Position numbers and translations under genes: made by a program
Assembly (NCBI RefSeq): GCF_039134705.1
Contig: NZ_CP146256.1
Span: forward strand, 1,364,001-1,428,000
Length of the DNA: 64,000 bases
Source: Kineothrix sp. IPX-CK
Lineage (GTDB): Bacteria > Bacillota > Clostridia > Lachnospirales > Lachnospiraceae
Direction of reading: 5' to 3'
Shown: in pieces, positions 7,882-17,392 of the stretch
Layout: the number at the start of each line of letters is the position of its first letter
How positions within the stretch are numbered: the first letter of the stretch is position 1
Notes under the pieces: model-generated
Told to the model about the DNA's origin: nothing
Database searches by the model: none
What the model saw: the letters and a program-made list of their open reading frames with translations, nothing else

Positions 7882-9156
7882 TTAATTCTTATCGTTCGCC
7901 CATCCGAATTTGTCGAAGATATAGAACAAAAGCGACAAAATCATGCCCACGATGGCCGCCAGTACCATACCTGTAAGCGTAACATTGAAGATACTTAAGG
8001 CAATGCCGGAAAGTCCTACGACAAAAACCACAGAGGTAAGCGTCAGGTTACGGCTTCCGCTGTAATCTACCCGTCCGTCCACGATAATACGGATACCGGA
8101 AGCTCCGATGGTGCCGTATAAGAGGAAGGAGATGCCGCCGATAACAGGGCCGGGAATGGTCTGAATCAATGCGGCAACGGGGCCTATGAAGGAAGCGATA
8201 ATCGAGAGAATAGCTGCGCCTGCGATTACCTGGATGGAATAAACCTTAGTCATTGCCATAACGCCGATGTTCTCACCGTAGGTAGTGGTAGGTACGGCAC
8301 CGACGAAGCCGGATATCATGGTAGAAAAACCGTCTGCGAATAAGGAACGGTGAAGCCCCGGGTCCTTGAGGAGGTCACGTTCTACTATCTTACTCGTTAC
8401 GATTTGGTGGCCGATGTGCTCGGAAGCGACAACCAGGATAACGGGAAGAATCATTACGATGGCTTCCAGGTTAAAGCGGGGAGCCTGGAAATTCGGCATT
8501 ACGAACAAGCTGGCATGAAGCGCGTCAGAAACTGTTCCGGGCGCAAGGACACCAGTGAACAGTGCGGTGACATAGCCTGCAATAATCGCTATTAAAATGG
8601 GGATAACAGCGAAGAATTTTTTGAAGAGCACATTTCCGAATACGGCGAATGCCAGAGTAACCACAAATACGATTGCATTTTTAGAATCCACAGTACCGTC
8701 CGCACCGGGAAGAATTCCGGCGGTAGAAGCAGCGGTTCCGGCCAGTTCCAAACCGATGAGAGCGACGACAGGACCCATAGCAGCGGCAGGAAGTACGACA
8801 TCGATCCACTTGATGCCGAACTTGTAAATAACAAAAGAAAGAATACACAGTGCTAAACCTACTGCGATGAACCCTCCCAGGGCGTCCTGATAACCCCATT
8901 TGGACATGACCAGACCTGCCGGCGCAAGAAAAGCAAAGCTGGAACCGAGATATGCGGGTGCTTTGCCTTTGGTAATAAGGAAAAATAGTAACGTGCCGAT
9001 ACCGTTCATTAACAGTACGACGGATGGATTGATTTGGAAGATAATAGGTACTAATACGGATGCTCCGAACATGGCGAACATGTGCTGCAGAGACAGCGGA
9101 ACAAGGAGACTGACCGGTACCTTATCTTCGATCTGAATGATTTTTTTGCTTTCCAA
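7882..9156 (-). CDS. uraA: Uracil/xanthine permease (NCS2 family, UraA-like)
   Basis: A membrane importer for uracil, driven by protons, of 424 residues with about 14 membrane segments. It opens with KIIQIEDKVPVSLLVPLSLQHMFAMFGASVLVP, typical of UraA/PyrP, and has the GASVLVP and late GENIGV (TTTYGENIGVMAMT) signatures of nucleobase-ascorbate transporters. I use TTG at 9156 because GGGAGG lies 7 nt before it. The longer frame from ATG 9207 would translate that ribosome site as coding. No pyr attenuator is evident upstream. It is transcribed alone. Confidence 0.9.
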   Translation of the reverse strand: MESKKIIQIEDKVPVSLLVPLSLQHMFAMFGASVLVPIIFQINPSVVLLMNGIGTLLFFLITKGKAPAYLGSSFAFLAPAGLVMSKWGYQDALGGFIAVGLALCILSFVIYKFGIKWIDVVLPAAAMGPVVALIGLELAGTAASTAGILPGADGTVDSKNAIVFVVTLAFAVFGNVLFKKFFAVIPILIAIIAGYVTALFTGVLAPGTVSDALHASLFVMPNFQAPRFNLEAIVMILPVILVVASEHIGHQIVTSKIVERDLLKDPGLHRSLFADGFSTMISGFVGAVPTTTYGENIGVMAMTKVYSIQVIAGAAILSIIASFIGPVAALIQTIPGPVIGGISFLLYGTIGASGIRIIVDGRVDYSGSRNLTLTSVVFVVGLSGIALSIFNVTLTGMVLAAIVGMILSLLFYIFDKFGWANDKN

Positions 9157-9298
9157 GAAAAGACCTCCCTCTTTATTTTCAAAAAAGTATAACACATGAC
9201 TTGACATATTTCTACAACAAATTTAACAAAAGTGAGAAAAGTTAAGAAGGGTTGTGAGGGGAAAGGCGCAATATTTTTTGCAGTGGAGTTATTATTCG

Positions 9299-9378
9299 AT
9301 TACGTAGCAGGAGATTCGGGGCGTTGAATTAGGCGCACGCAGTCCCACTCCCAATCCAACGCCTCAAGTCTCTCTATA
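9299..9378. repeat. Imperfect hairpin, possible short relative of the ribH-flanking elements
   Basis: The left arm GGAGATTCGGGGCGTTG (about 9310-9326) pairs imperfectly with CAACGCCTCAAGTCTCTC (9358-9375), continuing into ATTAGG/CCAATC. Most mismatches are transitions. The surrounding words (CGTAGC before, AGTCTCTC after) also occur at the edges of the element at 22981-23230. It lacks the inner hairpins of the larger elements. Confidence 0.5.
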
Positions 9379-9436
9379 ACCACCAAATTAACCACACAAT
9401 AAAAATATATTATAAATTAATGAAAGGAGAAATTTT

Positions 9437-10393
9437 ATGAGGAAAGAAATTTATCTGGCAGGAGGCTGTTTTTGGGGAACTGAAAAGTATTTGGAAGATG
9501 TCAAAGGGATTCTGGAGACGGAAGTTGGATATGCGAATGGGAATACGGAGAAGCCCAGCTATGAAGAGGTGTGCCACAAGAATACCGGACATGCGGAGAC
9601 TGTCAGGGTGGTGTATGATGATTCGGTGATTGGGCTTATGTTTTTGCTGGAGCTTTATTATGATGTGATTAATCCGGTGAGCGTGAATCGACAGGGGAAT
9701 GATGTGGGTTCGCAGTACAGGACCGGTATTTATTATACGGACGATGGGGATGAAAGCATTATTCGTGAATCCATTGACATACTTCAACTAAAATATGCGG
9801 AGAAGATCGCAATCGAGGTGAAGCGGCTTGATAACTATTATAGGGCTGAGGAATATCATCAGAAATATTTGGATAAGAATCCTCATGGGTATTGCCATAT
9901 TGGGGCGGATAAGTTCGAGAAGGCGAAGAATGCGGTGGATGTAAGCCGGAGGTATGTAAAAAGGTCTGAAGAGGAGCTGAAGGAGAGCTTGACAGAGCTT
10001 CAGTTCGAGGTGACACAGAATAGTGCTACGGAACGGCCTTTTCATAATGAATATTTTGATGAGTTCAGGGAAGGGATTTATGTGGATATTACTACGGGAG
10101 AGCCTCTTTTTCTGTCGGATGATAAGTTTGAATCGGGATGCGGATGGCCTAGTTTTTCTAAGCCTATCGATGCAGCGCTGATCACGGATGCTGTCGATAC
10201 GAGCTTTGGGAGAGTGAGAACCGAGGTGAGGAGCAGGACCGGGGATGCGCATCTTGGGCATGTATTTGAGGACGGGCCTGCGGATAGGGGAGGACTTAGA
10301 TATTGTATCAACAGTGCTTCACTTAAGTTTATTCCGAAGGAACGTATGGAGCAGGAAGGATATGGAAAATATTTGAGACTCCTGAAAAAATAA
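9437..10393 (+). CDS. msrAB: Bifunctional peptide-methionine sulfoxide reductase MsrA-MsrB
   Basis: A 318-residue fusion that repairs both S- and R-methionine sulfoxide. The MsrA half (1-160) starts with the active-site [12 protein letters not shown] (C11) and has [16 protein letters not shown] and the GHAETVRV strand. The MsrB half (about 172-318) has [24 protein letters not shown] and the catalytic Cys in [13 protein letters not shown] (C290). MsrB lacks the paired CxxC zinc sites. There is no signal peptide, so it acts in the cytoplasm. It follows a GAAAGGAG site and appears monocistronic. Confidence 0.95.
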   Translation: MRKEIYLAGGCFWGTEKYLEDVKGILETEVGYANGNTEKPSYEEVCHKNTGHAETVRVVYDDSVIGLMFLLELYYDVINPVSVNRQGNDVGSQYRTGIYYTDDGDESIIRESIDILQLKYAEKIAIEVKRLDNYYRAEEYHQKYLDKNPHGYCHIGADKFEKAKNAVDVSRRYVKRSEEELKESLTELQFEVTQNSATERPFHNEYFDEFREGIYVDITTGEPLFLSDDKFESGCGWPSFSKPIDAALITDAVDTSFGRVRTEVRSRTGDAHLGHVFEDGPADRGGLRYCINSASLKFIPKERMEQEGYGKYLRLLKK

Positions 10394-10404
10394 GCAAACA
10401 ATCG

Positions 10405-10510
10405 TTGACACAGGATAGGAATAGTGATACATTATTTATATAATTTAACCGTTTAAGCAAACTGTGATTCGGCAGTTTGCTTAAAAAATCCCATTTGATT
10501 AAACGGTTAA
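10405..10510 (+). promoter_or_regulatory. Promoter with two LacI-type operators and a hairpin
   Basis: TTGACA (10405-10410), 17 bp, TACATT (10428-10433) form a plausible promoter. TTAACCGTTTAA (10445-10456) and its reverse complement TTAAACGGTTAA (10499-10510) are centred 54 bp apart, about five helical turns. Each has the central CG step usual in LacI-family sites. Between them TTTAAGCAAACTG and CAGTTTGCTTAAA (10452-10485) form a hairpin. A LacI-family gene lies 1.2 kb downstream. Confidence 0.65.
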
Positions 10511-10569
10511 GCAAATAAAATAACTATAGTAAGGGTGGAGGAAAGGTTGAAAGGAGCATGGGTGTAAAA

Positions 10570-11751
10570 ATGAAGAGAAAAAAAGAAACAGGAAAATTGT
10601 TCGCGGTTGGATTTATGACGGCAGGCCTTCTTTTGGCGGGCTGCGGAAACGCTCAGACGCAGGAGACGGGAAATGCAGCGGAAGAGGTGAAGACCGAGGC
10701 GGCAGAGGAATCCGTTGCAGCAGAGGAAACAACGTATAAGGTGACCTTTTATGATTCGGACGGTACTACTGTTCTAAAAGAGACGGAAGTAGCAGACGGT
10801 GCATTGGCGGAGGAATACTCACCTGAAAAAGAGGGTTATGTTTTTGTGGATTGGTTTGCAACGCCGCAGATGAGCCATAAGTTCGATTTTGGACAGCCGG
10901 TAACGGAAGATGTGTCCGCTTTTGCCGGATTCGTTTCCTATAAAGCAGACGAAAGAGAATTTGCCATTGTGGGAAGCGGAACAAGTTCTGCTTTGCTGGA
11001 ATCCAATTGGGGAACGAGCATTACAGATGTACATAAAATGACGAAGGAAGAGAGCGATTCGGAAAACATTTATACAATTACGCTGGATTTGAATGAGGGA
11101 GATGAATTTCAGTTCGCAATAGATACACAGTGGCATAATCAAAGGGGCTATGGCTATCTGGATACCATTTCTTTGGACGGCAGGGATTACTTCTATAATT
11201 CAGGAGGTTTAGGGGAAACCAGCACGAAGCGCTCCAATATTAAATGTGCGGTAACAGGCAATTATACCTTTACCCTGACCACTTATCCGGCAGAGGATAC
11301 CTATGATACAAGCGCCTCTGACTATTCTGAAGAAAGTAAAGAGGGATTCAACGTTAATCCCTATGATAAGATTACATGGACCTATAATGGAGAGGGAACA
11401 TCAAATGCTGAGGATATGCAGGTAAATTACTACATAAAAGGAGCAGTCGTAACGGGCTGGGAGGATGTTTATTCGGAGGAAACGGAGTTTACGCAGGATG
11501 GCGATATATATACGCTGAGCATAGACCTTACAGAAGGAGATGAGTTCATGTTCACATCGATGGTAACAGCAGGAGATGTTTCTACCGTAGGTACGGAATA
11601 TATTCGTTTTACCAATATTGCTTCTGACGATGCGGATAGTCATTCCTTCGTTTCAGAAGGCGGCGGTGCCAACCTGATTGCCGGACAGGACGGAACCTAT
11701 ACGTTCACCTATGATGTTTCATCCAAGGTGCTTGCGGTGTCCTGCAAATAA
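10570..11751 (+). CDS. Lipoprotein with InlB-type repeat and starch-binding-like modules
   Basis: A surface lipoprotein of about 393 residues. The signal peptide ends in LLLAGC (lipobox), followed by a Glu/Ala-rich spacer. Next comes one InlB B-repeat-like module (YKVTFYDSDGTTVLKETEVADG ... EEYSPEKEGYVFVDWFATP). Two beta-rich modules follow, each with a YTITLDLNEGDEFQFAI or YTLSIDLTEGDEFMFTS core, resembling SusE/SusF or CBM-like starch-binding domains. It sits with a GH13 enzyme and a maltodextrin transporter, so capture of alpha-glucans at the cell surface is likely. An in-frame ATG at 10558 is only one base from AAGGAG, and 10570 gives a typical signal peptide. No catalytic motif is seen. 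Confidence 0.72.
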   Translation: MKRKKETGKLFAVGFMTAGLLLAGCGNAQTQETGNAAEEVKTEAAEESVAAEETTYKVTFYDSDGTTVLKETEVADGALAEEYSPEKEGYVFVDWFATPQMSHKFDFGQPVTEDVSAFAGFVSYKADEREFAIVGSGTSSALLESNWGTSITDVHKMTKEESDSENIYTITLDLNEGDEFQFAIDTQWHNQRGYGYLDTISLDGRDYFYNSGGLGETSTKRSNIKCAVTGNYTFTLTTYPAEDTYDTSASDYSEESKEGFNVNPYDKITWTYNGEGTSNAEDMQVNYYIKGAVVTGWEDVYSEETEFTQDGDIYTLSIDLTEGDEFMFTSMVTAGDVSTVGTEYIRFTNIASDDADSHSFVSEGGGANLIAGQDGTYTFTYDVSSKVLAVSCK

Positions 11752-11761
11752 AAAGCTTTTT

Positions 11762-12559
11762 CTATATAAGGATATTATGCTGCTTAAGCGGGGTTCTTAA
11801 AAGTGCATATTCGACGCAGGTAATGAGGGCCTCCGCTTTTTCGGCCGACATGGAGGGAGCATAGTACAAGGAAGGATGATTTTCCAGCAGCTTTTGCAGC
11901 GTTTGGTCCGTCACAAGGATATTTTCCCCGTCTGTATTGTTAAGCTCACGGAAGTCCTCCACATAGCGGACCTCGGGGAATGCATTCTCAAGATAATGCT
12001 GCTTCTGGATATTGGGGGTTTTCAGGGTATAAAGAATGTAAGGCTCTCCCCGGAAAAAAAGGGAAGCCTCCCCGGCAATCCTTCCATAATCGGAATTTAT
12101 TTGAAAAAATAAGGGGTCCTCAATGAAACAGTCCACAGCTAACAGGGGACTGAAGTTGACATCGCCGATCCGGTGAAAATATTCGGCAGATAAATCATAT
12201 CCGATGATCGCATCCGCATTGTCGAATTGTTCCGTATAATTATCGCTCAGATATATGAGATCGTAGTTCTTTTCGTGAAGAAAGGACGACAGAAAATGAA
12301 TAAAACACATTTGTTCCGCTTTGTTTAAGACAGAAGCATCGGGAGTAAGATAGAGGGCTATCATGCGGTTGCGGTTTGTTGCAAGCGCCTGAGCGGACTG
12401 GTTAGGTGTATAATCCAAAAGGTTGATGACCTGAAGTACCTTTTTTCTTGTCTGTTCGCTGATACGCATGTCCGTACGCTCATTTAATACGTAAGATACC
12501 GTTGCAATGGATACACCGGCCTCCCGCGCAACATCTCTGATTGTGATTTTATTTTTCAC
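11762..12559 (-). CDS. LacI-family regulator with a shortened effector domain
   Basis: A 265-residue repressor-type protein. Residues 5-50 ([24 protein letters not shown]) are a standard LacI helix-turn-helix, followed by the hinge ([22 protein letters not shown]). The effector domain is only about 200 residues, against roughly 270 in the family, and has little of the usual periplasmic-binding-protein pattern in its second half. It may sense an altered ligand or be degenerate. It lies between the starch-binding-like lipoprotein and the GH13 gene, pointing left, and probably controls both. The two TTAA-CG-TTAA sites at 10445-10510 are its candidate operators. Confidence 0.85.
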   Translation of the reverse strand: MKNKITIRDVAREAGVSIATVSYVLNERTDMRISEQTRKKVLQVINLLDYTPNQSAQALATNRNRMIALYLTPDASVLNKAEQMCFIHFLSSFLHEKNYDLIYLSDNYTEQFDNADAIIGYDLSAEYFHRIGDVNFSPLLAVDCFIEDPLFFQINSDYGRIAGEASLFFRGEPYILYTLKTPNIQKQHYLENAFPEVRYVEDFRELNNTDGENILVTDQTLQKLLENHPSLYYAPSMSAEKAEALITCVEYALLRTPLKQHNILI

Positions 12560-12684
12560 TTAAGGTCCCCCTTGTAAGATATTCCTTTTCCGTGTTTGAT
12601 CAGAATGGGTCTATTCAAAAGTTATATAGAATTTTTCAGTATTTGTCAATAAGCGCCGGTGAAAATTTAGAGAGGATAAAGTAT

Positions 12685-14415
12685 ATGAACGAATATGCAA
12701 TGTTACATATTCCCGATTCCAGATATTGTTTTCCGATAGGAGAAAAGGAATTGGTAATAAGGCTTAGAACGGCAAAGGAGGATGAAGAGACAGAAGTATT
12801 TCTGATACACGCATGCAAGTACGATTTTCAGGAAAAACGGGAAAGTTCTGCGATGCATGTAGGGTATAGCGATAGGCTCTATAACTATTATGAAATCAAA
12901 TTGCAGCTTGAGGATGTGCGGCTGGCATACATTTTCAGGATTGAGAAAAATGGGAAGATATATTACTTCAGCGAAGATGGGATTACCGAAACCTATAATT
13001 TTAAAGAGGGATTTTACAATTTTTTTCAGATGCCGTATATTAATAAAAATGATTTGCTGCCTACGGTGGACTGGATGAAAGATGCGGTATTCTACCAGAT
13101 ATTTGTAGACCGGTTTTTTATGGGAGACATAAGAAAGAATCGCGGCTATATCAATATGGAGTGGAACGATAAACCCTTGGCAAAAAGCTTTGCGGGAGGA
13201 GACTTAAGGGGAATTATAGAGAAGCTTGATCATATAAAGGAACTTGGGATAACCGCTCTTTACTTAACACCGATTTTCTTGTCTGTATCCAATCATAAAT
13301 ATGATATTATTAGTTACATGCAGATCGATCCTCAGTTTGGTACAGAGGAGGATCTTGAGGAACTGGTAAGGCTGGCTCACGGGAATGGAATCCGGATAGT
13401 GCTGGATGCGGTATTTAATCATTGCAGCATGGAGACGGAGCAGTTTCAGGATGTACTTGCTAAAGGGAAAAAATCGGAATACTATGATTGGTTTTTGATT
13501 GACGGGGACTATCCGGATACGGAGAAAATAAATTACGAATGCTTTGCTGCCTGCAACTATATGCCGAAACTCAATACGGCGAATGAACAAGTGCAGGAGT
13601 TCCTCGTACGGATTGCGGTACATTGGGTAAAAGAATATGATATTGACGGCTGGCGGCTTGATGTATCGGATGAGATCTCTCATGAATTCTGGAGAACCTT
13701 CCGCAAGGCAGTCAAGACGGCGAAGCCGGAGGCGGTCATCATCGGGGAGAACTGGCATGATGCGTATCCATATCTCATGGGAGACCAGTATGACAGTATT
13801 ATGAACTATGCGTTTACCAAAGCATGTTTGGATTATTTTGCAAGAGGAGATCTGGATGCCAGACAGATGGCCTGGAAGTTGAATTCCAATCTGATGAGGA
13901 ATCTGGAGCAGGTGAACCGGATGATGTTGAATCTGCTGGATTCTCACGATACTCATCGTTTTTTTACAGAAGTGGGGAAAAACAAGGATAAACTGCTGGC
14001 GGCACTTGCGCTTGAAATGATATTTATCGGAGCTCCGTGTATCTATTATGGTACGGAAATCTGTCTGGAGGGCGGCTACGATCCTGATTCCCGCCGCTGC
14101 TTCAATTGGGAGGAAAGTTCATGGGATGCCGGGTTGATGGAAAAGGTGAAAGCTTTGACCGGATTACGAAAGAGGCCCGAGATTGCGGACGGGGACATAA
14201 GGGTAGCAGATAGAGAGAGAATGCTTCTTGTAGAACGGAGCCTACCCGGGAAAAAGTTAAGGCTGCTCATAAATATGACGGAGGAAACTCAGACAGAGCA
14301 TATGGAAGAAGGAAAAGGGGGCCGGCTTCTTTGCGGTAACCGTGCAAGGTGTGAGACACCGGCCTCGGCAACGGTGGAACGGTGGGGATTCGCAGTTATA
14401 GAGATGGAAGAATAG
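12685..14415 (+). CDS. Intracellular GH13 alpha-glucosidase (neopullulanase/cyclomaltodextrinase type)
   Basis: A 576-residue enzyme that cuts alpha-1,4 (and probably alpha-1,6) links of imported maltodextrins. An N-terminal beta domain of the CBM34 kind (1-120) leads into the (beta/alpha)8 barrel beginning DAVFYQIFVDRF. The catalytic triad is nucleophile D326 (DGWRLDVSDE), acid/base E355 (IIGENWHD) and D422 (LLDSHDTHRF). VLDAVFNHC is conserved region I. There is no signal peptide. I start at ATG 12685 after GAGAGGA; the upstream in-frame ATG at 12592 lacks a ribosome site. Transport genes follow directly. Confidence 0.9.
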   Translation: MNEYAMLHIPDSRYCFPIGEKELVIRLRTAKEDEETEVFLIHACKYDFQEKRESSAMHVGYSDRLYNYYEIKLQLEDVRLAYIFRIEKNGKIYYFSEDGITETYNFKEGFYNFFQMPYINKNDLLPTVDWMKDAVFYQIFVDRFFMGDIRKNRGYINMEWNDKPLAKSFAGGDLRGIIEKLDHIKELGITALYLTPIFLSVSNHKYDIISYMQIDPQFGTEEDLEELVRLAHGNGIRIVLDAVFNHCSMETEQFQDVLAKGKKSEYYDWFLIDGDYPDTEKINYECFAACNYMPKLNTANEQVQEFLVRIAVHWVKEYDIDGWRLDVSDEISHEFWRTFRKAVKTAKPEAVIIGENWHDAYPYLMGDQYDSIMNYAFTKACLDYFARGDLDARQMAWKLNSNLMRNLEQVNRMMLNLLDSHDTHRFFTEVGKNKDKLLAALALEMIFIGAPCIYYGTEICLEGGYDPDSRRCFNWEESSWDAGLMEKVKALTGLRKRPEIADGDIRVADRERMLLVERSLPGKKLRLLINMTEETQTEHMEEGKGGRLLCGNRARCETPASATVERWGFAVIEMEE

Positions 14416-14479
14416 CGTTATGAATAGAAAGATATATGGAAAATGAGGAAGCAAGGTTGAAAGGAGCATGGTTATAAAT

Positions 14480-15979
14480 ATGAAGAAGACGAATGCAATG
14501 ATACTATCGCTCATGTTAACAGCGGTGTTGGGGCTTGTTTCAGGTTGCGGCAACGGAGAGACTGCAAAGGACGAAACGGCAGAAGCAGGCACTCTGACGG
14601 AGACTGAGGCGGCATCGGAAGCAGCGCAGGGAAGCTCGGCGTTTACCGGAGAGCTGGAGCAGAATGTGACGATCCGGGTACTGGAAAACGATACGGCAAT
14701 CGCAAGAGGATATGCAAAGGAACTTCTGGAAGCGTTCAATGAGGCATATGCCGAATACGGAATTACAGCGGTGGATGCCAATATGGATCAGTATTTGGAT
14801 CTGGCAAATGACGGACCTTATGGCTATGGGCCGGATGTGCTGTATCAGGCGAATGATGTTATTATGCAATATGCACAGGGCAAGCATGTCTATCCGCTCC
14901 CGGTGCAGGATCTGGAATGTTATGAGCAGGTGCCGGAGGCCGCGTGGAATGCATATAAGACTGAGGTGGACGGAACAGCTTATTACTGCGGAGTACCGGT
15001 AAACGTTCAGGCTCCTATGCTCTACTACAGAAAGGATATGCTGCCTGCAAATTGGGAAACCGATTGGGATAAAGATGGAAACGGTATTTGCGACATCACG
15101 GAGAATTGGAGCGATTTATATGCCTTTTCTATAGCCAGACATGAGGAGAACCCTCTTAACTATGGATATATGAAGGCACTTTATGATGTATATTTTTCAG
15201 GCGGTTTTCTTTTTTCCTATGGGGGTTACATATTCGGGGACAATAACACGGACCCCGAAGACATTGGATTCTCAGCGGGAGAAGCGGAAAAAGGGGCATG
15301 GGTGCTGTCCCAGCTGGCAGGAGCCATGAATGAGGAATGCATTGATAATACGATCAATACTACCGCTTACGGCAAAATAGCGGATGGTACTTATTTTGCC
15401 ACGCTGTCCACGCCGGACGTTTATTCCACTTTTTTAGAAGAGCTGATTAAGAGCTATAAAAGCGAAGGAATGGATGAAGCAGAAGCAACTGAGCTTGCAA
15501 AAGAAAATATGGTGATGGCGCCAGTGCCGAAGCTGCCTGAGAGCGGAGATTTAACCGAAGAAAATCCGGTGTGGATGGATTCTAAGTCGATGGGAGGCGT
15601 GAATGGGTATGCGGTCAGTGCTTATACGAAGGCGCCTAATGCCAGTCTTGCCTTTGTTGAATTCGCATCCGGCTATGAAATGATGAAGCTTCGAAATGAA
15701 CTGCTCGGCGTGGCACCGGCAAGGGAGGATGCTGCGGAGGTATCCGGCGATGTATCCAGACAGCTTTTTGAAAATCTTGAAAACGGAAATATTATCTTGA
15801 TGCCCTCCATAAGAGAAGTAGCTCAGATGTGGACGCCGGGTGAAACCTTTTTCACAGATATCGCAAAGGATGCGTTCAGAAAACCGGATGAGAAGAAATA
15901 TCAGGACCTTCCTTCGATGAAGGAGGGACTGGAGCAGGTGGATTCACAGATCCACAATGCGATATTTACCTTGAAATAA
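14480..15979 (+). CDS. malE: Maltodextrin-type ABC transporter binding lipoprotein
   Basis: A 499-residue extracellular solute-binding protein (family 1). The signal peptide MKKTNAMILSLMLTAVLGLV ends in a lipobox (SGC), so it is anchored in the membrane. The mature part has the MalE-like pattern: YGPDVLYQANDVIMQYA, a ligand-cleft segment GVPVNVQAPMLYYRKDMLP, and a late MGGVNGYAVSAYTKAPNASLAFVEFASG. An unusual insert, DWDKDGNGICDITENW, looks like a calcium-binding loop. Malto-oligosaccharides are inferred from the adjacent GH13 gene. ATG 14480 is chosen; ATG 14468 in frame lies one base from AAGGAG. Confidence 0.88.
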   Translation: MKKTNAMILSLMLTAVLGLVSGCGNGETAKDETAEAGTLTETEAASEAAQGSSAFTGELEQNVTIRVLENDTAIARGYAKELLEAFNEAYAEYGITAVDANMDQYLDLANDGPYGYGPDVLYQANDVIMQYAQGKHVYPLPVQDLECYEQVPEAAWNAYKTEVDGTAYYCGVPVNVQAPMLYYRKDMLPANWETDWDKDGNGICDITENWSDLYAFSIARHEENPLNYGYMKALYDVYFSGGFLFSYGGYIFGDNNTDPEDIGFSAGEAEKGAWVLSQLAGAMNEECIDNTINTTAYGKIADGTYFATLSTPDVYSTFLEELIKSYKSEGMDEAEATELAKENMVMAPVPKLPESGDLTEENPVWMDSKSMGGVNGYAVSAYTKAPNASLAFVEFASGYEMMKLRNELLGVAPAREDAAEVSGDVSRQLFENLENGNIILMPSIREVAQMWTPGETFFTDIAKDAFRKPDEKKYQDLPSMKEGLEQVDSQIHNAIFTLK

Positions 15980-15986
15980 GTAATAG

Positions 15987-16042
15987 TACCATCGATTGAC
16001 AGGGGCGCATACGGTCGGATAAGACCTTGGCAATCGATGGTA
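15987..16042 (+). promoter_or_regulatory. Intergenic hairpin between binding protein and permease genes
   Basis: TACCATCGATTG (15987-15998) and CAATCGATGGTA (16031-16042) are perfect complements around a 32-base loop. There is no T-run, so it is not a classic terminator. Such hairpins between binding-protein and permease genes often stabilise the upstream message or limit read-through, which would give more binding protein than permease. Confidence 0.65.
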
Positions 16043-16072
16043 ACATTGATAGAGGAAGGATATAGGAAGAAA

Positions 16073-17392
16073 ATGAAAGGGAAAATGAAGCGGGCAGCGG
16101 GCTTTTTGAGAGACAGCAGCCCGAATGTGAAGCTGTCCATCGTTATCATGGGCGGAGGTCAGTTCAAATATGGGGCCAGAGGGAAAGGCATATTATTTTT
16201 CCTGATCGAGCTAAGTGTCTTCTATTATTTCATTACCAGAGGCTTTGCAGATATTGCCGGTTTCTTCACGCTGGGAACGAGGAAAGGAGACGCCTGGCTT
16301 GGTGTTGCCGGAGATAATTCTGTAGTAATGCTTCTGATGGGAATTTTTGCATGGCTGGTACTGGCGGCATTTTTGTATCTCTATGCCATGAATATCGGCG
16401 ATGTGTATCGTATGCAGAAGAGGCAGGAGCAAGGGAGAAGAATCCTCACCTTTAGGGAAGAGGTTATGCAGCTTCAGGATAAAAAGTTCTATGTAACAGT
16501 TCTGATACTGCCTGTGACGGGAGTGTTCGTATTCAACGTTCTTCCCATTATCTTTATGATTCTCATTGCATTTACCAATTACGGCGGGACAGTGGTACCT
16601 CCGGAATTGGTAGACTGGGTAGGCTTTGACAATTTTGTAAAGCTCTTATCGCTGTCGCAGTTTGCGCCTACCTTTGTAAAAATCCTCGGCTGGAATCTGT
16701 TGTGGGCTGTCGCTGCTACCGCGCTTAATTATTTTGCCGGTCTTGGGCTGGCACTTTTGCTCGAAAAGGACTGTGTGAAGGGTAAAGCGCTCTGGCGTAT
16801 GTTCCCGGTATTAGCCTATGCGATTCCCGGATTTATTACGCTTATAGCTTTCAAATTCATGTTTTCTTACGGCGGGCCGATCAATCAGCTTATTACTGCG
16901 GGGGGAGGAATTGCCATAGGGTTTCTCGATCTGGACGCAAAGTGGACAGCGAGACTAATAGGAATATTGGTAAACTGTTGGATCAGTACTCCTTCCATCA
17001 TGCTGCTGGCTACCGGGATTCTTTCTAACCGCGATGTCTCGCTGTACGAAGCGGCGAGAATCGACGGAGCGGGGAAGTGGAAGCAATTTTTAAGGATTAC
17101 CATGCCCTTTGTGTTGTTCTCCACATTGCCGGTACTTATCGGACAGTTTGTAGGAAACTTTAATAACTTCGGCATTTTCTATTTTCTGCGGGGAGGGTTG
17201 TATTTGGATGGATATTTCCTTGCCAGCGACACGGATCTGCTGATCAACTGGCTGTATAATCTTTCTATCAATAATAACTATTATTCTCTGGGAGCAGCTA
17301 TCAGTCTGGTGATTTTTGTCATTACCTCGGTCATATCGTTAACGGTCTATATAAAATCGCCATCTTACAGGGAGGAGGATACATTCCGATGA
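16073..17392 (+). CDS. malF: Maltodextrin-type ABC permease, MalF-like
   Basis: A 439-residue inner-membrane permease subunit. Two N-terminal hydrophobic segments precede a long loop (NIGDVYRMQKRQEQGRRI), then the MalF core: FYVTVLILPVTGVFVFNVLPIIFMILIAFTNY, and the ATPase-coupling EAA loop EAARIDGAGKWKQFLRITMP. The C-terminus has GPINQ and NNNYYSLGAAISLVIF as in MalF. I start at ATG 16073 because an in-frame start at 16037 would lie inside the hairpin stem. The gene overlaps malG by 4 bp (ATGA). Confidence 0.88.
   Translation: MKGKMKRAAGFLRDSSPNVKLSIVIMGGGQFKYGARGKGILFFLIELSVFYYFITRGFADIAGFFTLGTRKGDAWLGVAGDNSVVMLLMGIFAWLVLAAFLYLYAMNIGDVYRMQKRQEQGRRILTFREEVMQLQDKKFYVTVLILPVTGVFVFNVLPIIFMILIAFTNYGGTVVPPELVDWVGFDNFVKLLSLSQFAPTFVKILGWNLLWAVAATALNYFAGLGLALLLEKDCVKGKALWRMFPVLAYAIPGFITLIAFKFMFSYGGPINQLITAGGGIAIGFLDLDAKWTARLIGILVNCWISTPSIMLLATGILSNRDVSLYEAARIDGAGKWKQFLRITMPFVLFSTLPVLIGQFVGNFNNFGIFYFLRGGLYLDGYFLASDTDLLINWLYNLSINNNYYSLGAAISLVIFVITSVISLTVYIKSPSYREEDTFR

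Noticed and set aside
9759..10401. Overlapping antisense frames across msrAB
   Set aside because: MsrAB is certain from its active-site motifs on the other strand; the antisense peptides are low-complexity and unlike known proteins.
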